DNA of 64,000 nucleotides from a virus. The stretch is from the IMG/VR virus record IMGVR_UViG_3300022752_000037, positions 1 to 64,000 of that record; one strand, given 5' to 3'. Shown one piece after another: positions 23,553 to 31,564 of the stretch. The notes beneath the pieces were generated by a model. It was given only the letters and a program-made list of their open reading frames with translations, did not search any database and had not been told where the DNA came from. Made by a program: the position numbers and the translations under genes. Within the stretch, counting starts at the first letter, position 1, and every line of letters starts with the position of its first letter.

Positions 23553-24527
23553 TTATTGTTTGTTGCGATTTTTGATCATTGCTAAAATATCAGCTGCTTT
23601 ACTACCGGCTGCTGCTGAAATTTTTTCTTCAGTTTTAGCCGGAGCTTCTACTTTGGCCGGAGCACTTGGCTCATCGTCATACTCATCATCTGCTACTACC
23701 GGTTTAGCACTACGGTTAGCAGGATCACCTGTAGCAGAACTCATGCCTGCTGGTTTGAAGTATTGTCCCCAACGGTCCATGTCAAATGCGTCACCGTCTA
23801 CACTTGCTTCAAACATTTCTTTGATAACTTTGACTTCTACTTCGCCTGGTTTTTTAGGCAAATAATCTTTGAGATTGAATAATCCATATTTGCTAATGGC
23901 TTCATTCTCTGTGTCGCTTAAAGGACGACTGCGACGGCTCCATTTGCTGGTGCTATAATCAGCATATCCACCTTTACTACCTTTGATTAGTTTGAAGTCA
24001 ACACCATTTATTGTGTCAGTGGGCAAGTCATCCATTTCTGGATCAAGCAATGCACCGCGAATAAGTTGGAAGATTTGGGGTCCAATGATAAACCTACGAA
24101 TTGGATTTTCTGGATGACTATCTTCTTTTAAGCCATCTTCTACTACAAAGCCTTGGAAAATATAACTACGCTTTTTCCAATATTTACGACCCATATCTTC
24201 GAGGCTCGGATCTTTGAACCACCCACGAACTTCACTGAGGATTGGGCAAGTTTCGCCATACATTTCCATACAAGGAACATTTACTACTACTGGCTTATTA
24301 TCAGTTGAACCTTTTACACCACCAAAAGGCAACTTGATCATGGTTCGTTCTACCCAGAAAAATGTGTTATCGGAATCTCCGTCAGGAAGAAAACGGACTG
24401 TTGATTCACTACCTTCCTTTAAGTTCCAGAACGGATAAATTGAATTATCGCCGCCTGTACGCTCGCCGCCTGTTGAACGAGCTTCTTGTTCTTTTAATTT
24501 TGCGCGAATTTCTGCTAAAGATGCCAT
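23553..24527 (-). CDS. 32: Single-stranded DNA-binding protein gp32
   Basis: A 324-residue protein. The N-terminus MASLAEIRAKLKEQEAR resembles the self-association domain. The core contains YPFWNLKEGSESTVRFLPDGD and the Cys-containing VPCMEMYGETCPIL near the zinc-binding area of the family. It ends in an Ala/Lys/Glu-rich linker and KAADILAMIKNR, serving as the C-terminal interaction tail. AGGAG precedes the ATG at 24527; upstream in-frame codons lie in the hairpin-rich leader. The gene has its own promoter (24603-24631) and a structured leader. Confidence 0.93.
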   Translation of the reverse strand: MASLAEIRAKLKEQEARSTGGERTGGDNSIYPFWNLKEGSESTVRFLPDGDSDNTFFWVERTMIKLPFGGVKGSTDNKPVVVNVPCMEMYGETCPILSEVRGWFKDPSLEDMGRKYWKKRSYIFQGFVVEDGLKEDSHPENPIRRFIIGPQIFQLIRGALLDPEMDDLPTDTINGVDFKLIKGSKGGYADYSTSKWSRRSRPLSDTENEAISKYGLFNLKDYLPKKPGEVEVKVIKEMFEASVDGDAFDMDRWGQYFKPAGMSSATGDPANRSAKPVVADDEYDDEPSAPAKVEAPAKTEEKISAAAGSKAADILAMIKNRNKQ

Positions 24528-24566
24528 AATGTTTCTCCTATTGTTAGCCTCTATATTTTGCCTATA

Positions 24567-24588
24567 TTGTTTAACACCTGTTAAACAA
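24567..24588 (-). promoter_or_regulatory. Inverted repeat in gp32 leader
   Basis: A perfect 10-bp inverted repeat, TTGTTTAACA/TGTTAAACAA with a two-base centre, lies about 40 bases before the gp32 start. In T4, gp32 represses its own mRNA by binding a pseudoknot and unstructured leader. An equivalent here is plausible but unproven. The right arm abuts the terminator at 24588. Confidence 0.5.
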
Positions 24589-24617
24589 AAAACGCATATA
24601 AAATTATATGCGTTTTT
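24588..24617. terminator. Bidirectional intrinsic terminator before gp32
   Basis: A 14-bp perfect stem AAAAACGCATATAA/TTATATGCGTTTTT with a tiny AA centre and T runs on both strands. It ends the minus-strand operon of 24659-26227 before gp32. The same stem contains the TATAAT of the gp32 promoter. Confidence 0.85.
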
Positions 24618-24631
24618 ATTTATCATTGCAA
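24603..24631 (-). promoter_or_regulatory. Sigma70-like promoter of gp32 within the terminator
   Basis: On the minus strand TTGCAA (24626-24631) and TATAAT (24603-24608) are 17 bp apart. The -10 box is part of the terminator stem. A transcript starting near 24596 keeps only one arm of the stem and would escape termination. A late-like GATAAATA (24617-24624) lies in the same spacer. Confidence 0.65.
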
Positions 24632-24658
24632 CCTCAAAGATTGCCTAAACGTGATTTA

Positions 24659-26227
24659 TTATGCCAAACCAGCAAGACGCATGATTCTCTTAGATTCGAA
24701 CACTTGTCCAAGTTCTGCTATCACCTTTTCAGCCAACTGTCCAGCACCTTCGCCGAATTCTTTTTCTACAGCAATCTTAACACCTTCTTCTCCCTTAGGA
24801 AACTGTCCAGTATTTTCGTCGAACATACTACGAATAAATTCCACTATTTCGCCGTTGCTCTTGCCTTCTGTAAAGAACTCATCAGCATCAAGACCAATCA
24901 TGGCTGCTGCTTCACCAAGTGTCATATCCTTGCCTGCAATATTAATAACTGTTTCTTTTTTGGCTCCGGCTTTTTTAGCCTTTTCCATTGCTGCCTTGGC
25001 AAGATGTTTGGCTTGACTATGCCCACCGTGTTCTGCACCATCACCAGCAGGTTTCTTTTTCTTAGGAGGATCTGGTTCGAATGGTGGATCATTTTCGTCA
25101 TAGTCTTTTTCTGATTCTGTTACTGCTAAAGAGTTCATAAAAGATTCAAAATCATTTATTTCTTTCATCTCATTTTCTATCTCTGTAACTGGATCTTGTA
25201 CTATTAGGTCGTTAATTAAATCTTCAGCAGTTACTTCTTTTACTGGATTAATATTTTCTCCTACAAGTTTATAGATATAAGGGAATACATTTTTAAGCTC
25301 TTCATTGAAACTACGAACAGTTAATCTATCAATCCAGTCATTAACAACATCTTCTGGGATGTCAAACTTTTCTTGTTCAGTAAAACTTTCAGCAAATGAT
25401 TCATAATATCCACGACTTTGTAGGTTATGTATTTCTTTTTTAACTTCCTGTATACGCTCTAATACACGACTATTGATAGGACCCATCGCTTCATTGACCA
25501 TTTCATTGCGTTCTACATAGCCTTTGAACATACGCAGTTTGTTCAATTCTTCACTAAGACCAATAATATGTTGTCCAATGCTATCATAGCTTGTGCCACC
25601 GTGTGCTACATGCATGGCTAAGGCTCTTGCTCCATTCAGATGCTTATAAGGATAACGGAAACGTTCTCCTTCACTGCTTTCTACAAAGATGCTTTCGATA
25701 TGCATTGAACGTCCTGCTGGTGCGTTGTAGTTAACTGGTTTACTATGCTTTACAATTAATTTTGCCTCGCCCATTTCTTGAAAACTGGTTCTCGAGGTCC
25801 CCCATAATTTACTTTCACTCATTGCGCCATCTCCGCGATTATTGGCTAGATATAGTTGTTGCCTTTGATCCAGATTCGATTTCGTAATATCACGAACATT
25901 ATAGTCCATCATATTACGGCTAGCAAAGTCGCTTAAACTTTCTAAAAATCTAAACCATTGATGCTTAACTAAACTTGGTTGATTTGCTACTATATCTTGA
26001 CTATACATGACTACTAACCCATCACTTTCTCCGTCTGGATTATCGTCTATGCTAATATTAATATTGCCTAAGTTTATATTATTTTTAACGTAATTAAATT
26101 CAAAAAATCTGGCATCTTTAGGGCGATCTGTAGGATCTTCATCCTTATCTCGCAGTTTTATACTTGGGAACTGTGTTCTAAGTTTACCAAAAAGTTCTAC
26201 TGCCACATTTTCGAGGTTTTTTTCCAT
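24659..26227 (-). CDS. Large unrecognised late protein downstream of terminase
   Basis: A 522-residue protein. Globular N-terminal ~350 residues, then an acidic-to-basic hinge (DENDPPFEPDPPKKKKP), an Ala/Lys helix, a short folded segment, and the C-terminus SKRIMRLAGLA. No enzyme motif is visible. The ATG at 26227 is chosen; a TTG start would overlap the terminase stop. The late-like GATAAATA (26233-26240) lies five bases before the ATG with no Shine-Dalgarno. Expression and position suggest a virion or prohead component, function unknown. Confidence 0.6.
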   Translation of the reverse strand: MEKNLENVAVELFGKLRTQFPSIKLRDKDEDPTDRPKDARFFEFNYVKNNINLGNINISIDDNPDGESDGLVVMYSQDIVANQPSLVKHQWFRFLESLSDFASRNMMDYNVRDITKSNLDQRQQLYLANNRGDGAMSESKLWGTSRTSFQEMGEAKLIVKHSKPVNYNAPAGRSMHIESIFVESSEGERFRYPYKHLNGARALAMHVAHGGTSYDSIGQHIIGLSEELNKLRMFKGYVERNEMVNEAMGPINSRVLERIQEVKKEIHNLQSRGYYESFAESFTEQEKFDIPEDVVNDWIDRLTVRSFNEELKNVFPYIYKLVGENINPVKEVTAEDLINDLIVQDPVTEIENEMKEINDFESFMNSLAVTESEKDYDENDPPFEPDPPKKKKPAGDGAEHGGHSQAKHLAKAAMEKAKKAGAKKETVINIAGKDMTLGEAAAMIGLDADEFFTEGKSNGEIVEFIRSMFDENTGQFPKGEEGVKIAVEKEFGEGAGQLAEKVIAELGQVFESKRIMRLAGLA

Positions 26228-26232
26228 AACTA

Positions 26233-26240
26233 TATTTATC
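26233..26240 (-). promoter_or_regulatory. Late-promoter-like box, leaderless type
   Basis: GATAAATA on the minus strand ends five bases before the ATG at 26227 and overlaps the stop of the terminase gene. The sequence GATAAATATAGT followed by ATG also occurs at 31479-31491. Confidence 0.5.
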
Positions 26241-27831
26241 AAAGGGTAGATGAAATGAATATTGGCATAGGTGGTTCAAAGTCTTCCTCTTCAAATCCTT
26301 CATTTGTAGTGTAGGCATCAAAAACCCTGTTGTCCCAGTCTGCTAATACTTGGCTCATACGGACCACTAGCAGGCAGGCTGCTACCAAGTCATCATGTTC
26401 TTCCAATTTACCTTTAAAAGTTATTCCGCTAGCTATAAAGTTTTTTAGTTCACTTATTAAGGGTTTACTATTAACTTTCATCTTGTTTGACTCTATCAAA
26501 TATTTTAACCTAGCACAGGCACTAATTTTAGTCTTGTGTGTTGTATTAAATCCTTTACGAAACTTACGAACATGTCCTTTACGAATAGGTTCACTAACAA
26601 AAAGCCCAGGAAAGCTTTCTTCTCCTAAATCCCGTATACAAATAAGTCCGGCCTCACCTATATTGTTATTTTCAATACTCCAATAGATATTATTAGCATT
26701 ATCTTCTCCTATACACTCTAAAATGTATTTTAGAATATCTTTCATTATTTTAACTTGTTGACTTATTGGAGTTAAATTGTGTTGCCATTCTCCTACTTGA
26801 GTAAAACTAGGAAGTTCGAAAATTTCAATAGCAGCATTATTACCGCCTGTTCCAAGACTTGGATCAAGTGCCACAGCGTAGATAGAATCTTTGTTGGGTT
26901 TTTTATACCAACGTATCTGTCCTACATTAAAAATAGGAGCAGAACCTTCCATACCAGCAAGATGAATACTGTTAATTAATGTTTCATCGTAGACTAAAAA
27001 TTCGCAGTTATATTCACGACGAAATCTTTCCTCTCCAATACGACCTCGTTCTTCTGTGGCCCATGCTTCATCTCTATCCGGATGTTCATCCCAGTTACAA
27101 GTAAATGGATAAAAACCGTTAGCTCCAACTTCTCGTTCGTTCCCAAATTCATCAAACTTTTTGTTTGCTTCCTTCCATATACTGGCAAAGGTATCCTCGT
27201 CACTGTTGGGTGTGCTGGTTATTATACACTTACCACCAGTTGCTAATGTGGGGCTTATAGAAGTCCAAAACTCAGCCGCTATATTAGGTGGCACAAAGGC
27301 AAACTCATCACAATACAATAAGGAAATACTCATACCACGACCTGTGTTTTCTGTTGTGGTTGTGCTGACTATACGACTATTATTATCAAATTCTATACTG
27401 CCTTTGTTATAGTTTGTGACACCGCATCGAATATGATCAGGACATAATTCATAAGCATATCTAATACGCTGCATGATTTCTTGAGAACCAGTGTATTTGT
27501 GTGCTGAAATCAATATGGTTTGATCAGGATGAAACATAGCATACCACAACAAATATCCAGCGGCACAGGTAGTTTTACCCATTTGGCGAGGTAACAGATT
27601 TACGTTGAATCTATGATAATGATAAGCATCTAATAATCTTGTTTGATAATCATAAGGCTCGAATAACAATTTACCTTTTACTGGATGTTGTATATAAAAA
27701 AAGTTATCGCAAAAAAAATGATAACCGTTATCGGCACTACATTTTAACAAATCATTGACTTGCTCTTCTGTATATTTTACTTGCTTGTGTGCCTTTTTAA
27801 TTAGCACACCATCTAAACTTTTTCCTGCCAT
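26239..27831 (-). CDS. 17: Terminase large subunit gp17
   Basis: A 530-residue DNA-packaging ATPase and nuclease. The N-terminal ATPase has adenine-binding YDYQTRLLDAY, Walker A PRQMGKTT at 81-88, Walker B LLYCDEFAF near 171-179, and the coupling motif CIITSTPNS. The C-terminal RNase H-like nuclease begins near VALDPSLGTGG with the first acidic residue and ends with the HDDLVAACLL motif. The length is slightly below T4 gp17 (610). It pumps DNA into the prohead through the gp20 portal, whose gene is outside the window. Confidence 0.96.
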   Translation of the reverse strand: MAGKSLDGVLIKKAHKQVKYTEEQVNDLLKCSADNGYHFFCDNFFYIQHPVKGKLLFEPYDYQTRLLDAYHYHRFNVNLLPRQMGKTTCAAGYLLWYAMFHPDQTILISAHKYTGSQEIMQRIRYAYELCPDHIRCGVTNYNKGSIEFDNNSRIVSTTTTENTGRGMSISLLYCDEFAFVPPNIAAEFWTSISPTLATGGKCIITSTPNSDEDTFASIWKEANKKFDEFGNEREVGANGFYPFTCNWDEHPDRDEAWATEERGRIGEERFRREYNCEFLVYDETLINSIHLAGMEGSAPIFNVGQIRWYKKPNKDSIYAVALDPSLGTGGNNAAIEIFELPSFTQVGEWQHNLTPISQQVKIMKDILKYILECIGEDNANNIYWSIENNNIGEAGLICIRDLGEESFPGLFVSEPIRKGHVRKFRKGFNTTHKTKISACARLKYLIESNKMKVNSKPLISELKNFIASGITFKGKLEEHDDLVAACLLVVRMSQVLADWDNRVFDAYTTNEGFEEEDFEPPMPIFISSTL

Positions 27832-27844
27832 AATATTATTTAAA

Positions 27845-27872
27845 GAAAAAAATAGGCTCTATGAGCCTATTT
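27845..27872 (-). terminator. Intrinsic terminator before terminase gene
   Basis: On the minus strand AAATAGGCTC (27863-27872) pairs with GAGCCTATTT (27850-27859) around a three-base loop and runs into further Ts at 27845-27849. It ends the operon that includes 27889-28488. Confidence 0.87.
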
Positions 27873-27888
27873 GAAAGTTTGAATAGCT

Positions 27889-28488
27889 TTATTTCATCGA
27901 GCTGTAAAGTTTTTCTAATGTCTCTCTAATCCTAGCTACAGCCATAGGATTATCACCTGGTTGTGTGGCTGGGTATGCTCCGTGTGGACGATGTAGATCG
28001 TCACCTGCCATAGGCAATGGCATGTTGGTTTCTTGTGGTTCGTTGGCATACTCATCCACAGGTTGATCGTCACCAATTACCAGTGTTTTTTTAGCCATGT
28101 CCATACCCGGTTCTTCATGATCGTGATCTGTGTGGTCCATATTGCCTATCATCTTACCAAGGTCGTCTTCGCCACCGTGTTCACCTTCAATGTTCTTAAG
28201 AATATCAATAAGATCTCGTATGCCGCCAGCACCACTACCGCTCATATTAACATTCATGCTCACATTGTCTTGTTGAGCTGGAGATGAGCTAGAAGCCATG
28301 TCGGGACCGCATTCATTAGCTAAAGAGTCTTCTCTCTTAATGTCTCCTGTACCTTTGCCGTTAATTTTAATTTCCTGACCTTTTGGAGTATTTTGAACAG
28401 CTTGTCCATAGGCATTACCTTCGTTAGGTTCTTCAACTACAGGCTTATCCAACTCTCTCATTCTGTTATATAATTCTTGAAAATTCAT
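27889..28488 (-). CDS. Unrecognised low-complexity acidic protein
   Basis: Not recognised. A 199-residue protein with little predicted fold: Asp/Glu/Gly/Met/His-rich (GNMDHTDHDHEEPGMDM), short helices at each end (FQELYNRMREL and ARIRETLEKLYSSM). This composition is like prohead core or scaffold-associated proteins. It lies between a candidate capsid-targeted protein and a terminator, upstream of terminase. A histidine/aspartate cluster could bind metal. Confidence 0.55.
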   Translation of the reverse strand: MNFQELYNRMRELDKPVVEEPNEGNAYGQAVQNTPKGQEIKINGKGTGDIKREDSLANECGPDMASSSSPAQQDNVSMNVNMSGSGAGGIRDLIDILKNIEGEHGGEDDLGKMIGNMDHTDHDHEEPGMDMAKKTLVIGDDQPVDEYANEPQETNMPLPMAGDDLHRPHGAYPATQPGDNPMAVARIRETLEKLYSSMK

Positions 28489-28497
28489 TTTATTTCC

Positions 28498-29103
28498 TTA
28501 TTTACTGCTATATGCTTTAAGGGCACTCCGAGCAGGTCCTGGTTTAACCATTTCATTAGCTTTTTCTTTATGAATCTTTTTTGCTAATATTTGGTCGTTT
28601 ACACCTTTATATTGTTGTGGCTCATTATTCTTACGTGTTTTAGCTAGTTCTTTTAGAAATTTACTGATATGTTTTTCGCCTACTAAATCTTGATGATTCT
28701 CTTTAGGGTAATCACACTGGCCAATAAGAGCCTTACCTGATTTTGTTTCTTGATTTTCTTCCACCTGTGCAGCTTCTTCTTCTCGTAGACTACGAACTCT
28801 GATATGGCTTGCTGAGATTCCTGTATGCTCCGATATATAACCACTTAGAACTGTACTAGTAGTAGGATATTTTAAATCAACATCAAATACACTTACTTCT
28901 AAATTTTTTAAGTCTGCAAAGTCAGGAAGGTGCTCTTGAATAGGCACTGTTTTACTTTTACTAAACTTCGAACATTCATATTTTTTAAGACAAGTTTCCA
29001 TTACATCATCAAAGTTATCAGGCAAATCGCCAGCGACCTTGAGTTTGAAACTATAGATTTTTTCTTCTTGACTTTCCGTTAAGTATTCTTTAAAAGATTT
29101 CAT
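28498..29103 (-). CDS. Candidate internal head protein with capsid-targeting-like N-terminus
   Basis: A 201-residue protein. It begins MKSFKEYLTESQ, which resembles the N-terminal capsid targeting sequence of T4 internal proteins. LTE matches the (L/I)-x-E cleavage rule of the prohead protease gp21. The remainder is mixed, with a KNLEVSVFDVDLKYP stretch and a basic C-terminus (KKIHKEKANEMVKPGPARSAL). It may be packaged in the head. Late-like AATAAATA lies further upstream, near 29124-29131. Inference from sequence pattern only. Confidence 0.55.
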   Translation of the reverse strand: MKSFKEYLTESQEEKIYSFKLKVAGDLPDNFDDVMETCLKKYECSKFSKSKTVPIQEHLPDFADLKNLEVSVFDVDLKYPTTSTVLSGYISEHTGISASHIRVRSLREEEAAQVEENQETKSGKALIGQCDYPKENHQDLVGEKHISKFLKELAKTRKNNEPQQYKGVNDQILAKKIHKEKANEMVKPGPARSALKAYSSK

Positions 29104-29124
29104 ACCTTAATCCTATTATATTAT

Positions 29125-29595
29125 TTATTTTAAATTCTTAAGTTTTTCAATTAGGCTGTTACGATCACTGACAATCATACCTGTTCCACTAACATCTATG
29201 CTATCGTTGGTAGTTTCTTTGTCTAATTTTTCTTTTTTTATCTGTAATTCAATCATTTTAAGTTTTTTATCTATCTTTGCAGCTTTAGCATCTATAGCAT
29301 TTTTAAGCATAGCACTAGCTACTTCAAAAACACGCCCGCTATATCGTGCTTCTACATTCATTCCTAAATCCATTAAATCATCAAAAGCATCAGTGGCACG
29401 TTGAGCGAGGCTATCGAATTCACCATCGCTCATATCTCCAAGGCCCTTAACTTGTGGTAGTGCAGCAGAGATTTTATCAAACTCGCCTATATCTCTAAGC
29501 AAGGGCTGATTAGCCTGTTTTATTTCTTCTCGCTCGGCTTTTTTAATAGTTTTTTTAGTTTCAGGTAAGTTAAGTATTTCTTCAAGTTTTTTCAT
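29125..29595 (-). CDS. 16: Probable terminase small subunit (gp16-like)
   Basis: A 156-residue, helical protein. The central FDDLMDLGMNVEARYSGRVFEVASAMLKNAIDAK, here in outline only, matches the layout of T4 gp16: a helical pair with a conserved R-x-F/Y-E-V turn. A long Lys-rich coiled coil follows (KMIELQIKKEKLDKE). T4 gp16 has 164 residues. It lies next to gp4 and in the same operon direction as gp17, which supports the call. It may recognise DNA ends and stimulate gp17. Confidence 0.58.
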   Translation of the reverse strand: MKKLEEILNLPETKKTIKKAEREEIKQANQPLLRDIGEFDKISAALPQVKGLGDMSDGEFDSLAQRATDAFDDLMDLGMNVEARYSGRVFEVASAMLKNAIDAKAAKIDKKLKMIELQIKKEKLDKETTNDSIDVSGTGMIVSDRNSLIEKLKNLK

Positions 29596-29603
29596 ACAAA
29601 TAC

Positions 29604-30035
29604 TTATCTATTGGTAAACAAATCATTTTCGGTTAAGATTCGAAATTTGATTCCTTGTTTACCGCACCATTCATAGGCCGCACGCCATTTATATTGATTC
29701 TTAGCATATTGAATTTGATTATGCTTACTACGTCCTACATTTTCTTTAAGTGTCTGGCTAGCAGGCTTAACTTCTATAAGCTCTGTATTCATTTTATTAT
29801 TTTTATCTATATATTGTATAAAGAAATCTGGTACATATATTGTTTGTCGTCCAGTAAAGGGATCTTTGTAGGAAATTTTAATTGCTTCACTAGCCCATTT
29901 CATAATATTAGGGTTTGTATCACAAAAACGCATAAAACTCCATTCCCAACTACTTCGATATGTAGGTTGACGATTGCCTACATACTTCTCCGGGTTCATT
30001 ACATTATATTTTCCCTGTGCATAGTTTCGTGTCAT
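29604..30035 (-). CDS. 4: Head completion protein gp4
   Basis: A 143-residue protein of the gp4/gp50 head-completion family, which seals filled heads before tail joining and has a TnsA-like endonuclease fold. RSSWEWSFMRFCDTNPNIMKWASE is the typical opening, then VPDFFIQY and ELIEVKPASQT give the D...E-x-K residues. The length is near T4 gp4 (150). The start overlaps the upstream gene by four bases. Confidence 0.93.
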   Translation of the reverse strand: MTRNYAQGKYNVMNPEKYVGNRQPTYRSSWEWSFMRFCDTNPNIMKWASEAIKISYKDPFTGRQTIYVPDFFIQYIDKNNKMNTELIEVKPASQTLKENVGRSKHNQIQYAKNQYKWRAAYEWCGKQGIKFRILTENDLFTNR

Positions 30036-30406
30036 TGACGAATATTTCTACTTTCATAATTTTCTATTATTAAAGGATCTTTAAATCCTAGACTACTAGT
30101 TTTTTCTCTATATGCATTAAGGATTTCGGCTACTACATTACTTAATTGTAAATCTGTTAACCCCTTAAGCGTTTCTAGAATTTTAAAAATATTGATATTT
30201 TCAATTCTACTTTGAGTTAAAAGTACAATGGATACACTTTTTGCGGCTAATTCGTCGAACCCACGATTAATAAAATATCCTACTACAGCATCTATCTGTT
30301 CTGCTGGAAAAGTAATTTCATGAAGAAAATATCTATCAAAAAATTTTTTTACTTTTATATCTTTTTGGGTTTCTGTATTTAAAGGTAAGTTTTGTTTGTC
30401 AATCAT
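30032..30406 (-). CDS. Unrecognised protein of the head/tail operon
   Basis: A 124-residue, mostly helical protein (FFDRYFLHEITFPAEQ, FDELAAKSVSIVLLTQ, LSNVVAEILNAYREK). It is chained to both neighbours by four-base overlaps, between the tail-tube-like protein and gp4, so it is probably a small virion or assembly component. Function is not recognised. Confidence 0.65.
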   Translation of the reverse strand: MIDKQNLPLNTETQKDIKVKKFFDRYFLHEITFPAEQIDAVVGYFINRGFDELAAKSVSIVLLTQSRIENINIFKILETLKGLTDLQLSNVVAEILNAYREKTSSLGFKDPLIIENYESRNIRQ

Positions 30407-31479
30407 GGCCCACCTGGTTCATTGTTTCCTGAGTAAGGAGTTGTTTTAGTTACATTGGAGTTTTGGTTTGTAGGGATAGGGAATACCGTATTCCCTATAC
30501 TTCCAGGACCTGCTCTAGCAACAGTTTGTAATCCACGAATAGCTATATTTGTTAATTCTTGTTTTACGCCTGTAGTAGTTAAAGCTTTAGCATTTTGATA
30601 AGTGTTTATTGTTTGTATAGCTGTAGTTATAAAATTAGCAGGACTTTCGAAAGCTTTACCAGAAGCAACGTTACCAAATACACTGCTAACACCTGCTAAA
30701 ACACCACCAGTTCCGAATACGCTAGCAGATCCACCCCCGCTAATTGTAAGTGGACTTGGAACATGATCGTAGTGAGATGATGCAAATCCTGGAGGATTAC
30801 CTTTTGAAACTGAACCATAATCGTATGTTACTGCTTCATAAGCAACAGTCATAGAATTTTGACTTGGACTTGTATCGGCATAATTCATTGTATCGTGATT
30901 GAATGCGGTAATTACTGGATTAATTAACTTTGCCATACTCCAGTATTTTCTAGCCATAAGGTAAATGCTTATATGATTAAAAAATGGTACAGTACTTCCA
31001 TTATCAAATCCGAAAGGAGAACGTATATGGCCTGCACCTAACATAGCAGTTCTATTATAATTCCCATTGATCTTTGCTGCTTCATTGTCTGCAAAATAAT
31101 AACTATAATAATTTTCCCAGAACATTCTTACTACATTAAAATTATCTTCGTGAAATGTTATAGTCACAGGTTGATAATCTATTTTTACTTGGACAACTTT
31201 TCTACGATTATATTGATTTAAAGACTCTGTTTGAATATTAAATTTAGGCATTTCAGCAGTTTTTACTAGCATGTTAAATTCTTCTTGATGCCTGTTATTA
31301 AAATTTAAACTTTTTAATGCTTTAAGATTTATACTAAAGCTAACATGATATTGAAATTTAAATTTAGGTGCTAAACGAATATCATCATCATCGAACAATC
31401 GTGCAGCATGACGAAAATCACTTACAATACCCTTAGGGTTAGTCAAGGATTTTAGGTAATTATTAATTTTTGATGTCAT
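30403..31479 (-). CDS. Tail-tube-related baseplate protein (gp48/gp54-like)
   Basis: A 358-residue protein. The first ~200 residues have a tail-tube-like arrangement: FQYHVSFSINL, EMPKFNIQTESLNQYNRRKVVQVKIDY, then ITFHEDNFNVVRMFWENYYSYYF and a late SMTVAYEAVTYDYG. The C-terminal part is Gly/Ser/Ala-rich. In T4, gp48 and gp54 are the tube-like baseplate proteins that nucleate gp19. Which of the two this represents is not clear. A late-like GATAAATA ends four bases before the ATG. Confidence 0.65.
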   Translation of the reverse strand: MTSKINNYLKSLTNPKGIVSDFRHAARLFDDDDIRLAPKFKFQYHVSFSINLKALKSLNFNNRHQEEFNMLVKTAEMPKFNIQTESLNQYNRRKVVQVKIDYQPVTITFHEDNFNVVRMFWENYYSYYFADNEAAKINGNYNRTAMLGAGHIRSPFGFDNGSTVPFFNHISIYLMARKYWSMAKLINPVITAFNHDTMNYADTSPSQNSMTVAYEAVTYDYGSVSKGNPPGFASSHYDHVPSPLTISGGGSASVFGTGGVLAGVSSVFGNVASGKAFESPANFITTAIQTINTYQNAKALTTTGVKQELTNIAIRGLQTVARAGPGSIGNTVFPIPTNQNSNVTKTTPYSGNNEPGGP

Positions 31480-31483
31480 ACTA

Positions 31484-31491
31484 TATTTATC
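31484..31491 (-). promoter_or_regulatory. Late-promoter-like box, leaderless type
   Basis: GATAAATA on the minus strand, four bases before the ATG at 31479. No Shine-Dalgarno lies between. It sits just downstream of the terminator that follows gp19. Confidence 0.5.
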
Positions 31492-31523
31492 AGCATTATA
31501 ATATGCGTAGTTTATAAGAGTTT

Positions 31524-31552
31524 AAAAAAAAGCACCGTTTCCGGTGCTTTTA
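31524..31552 (-). terminator. Intrinsic terminator after tail tube gene
   Basis: AAAAGCACCG and CGGTGCTTTT pair around a four-base loop and are followed on the minus strand by a run of Ts. It ends the gp18-gp19 transcript before the next late promoter. Confidence 0.9.
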
Positions 31553-31564
31553 ATTTTAGGATTA

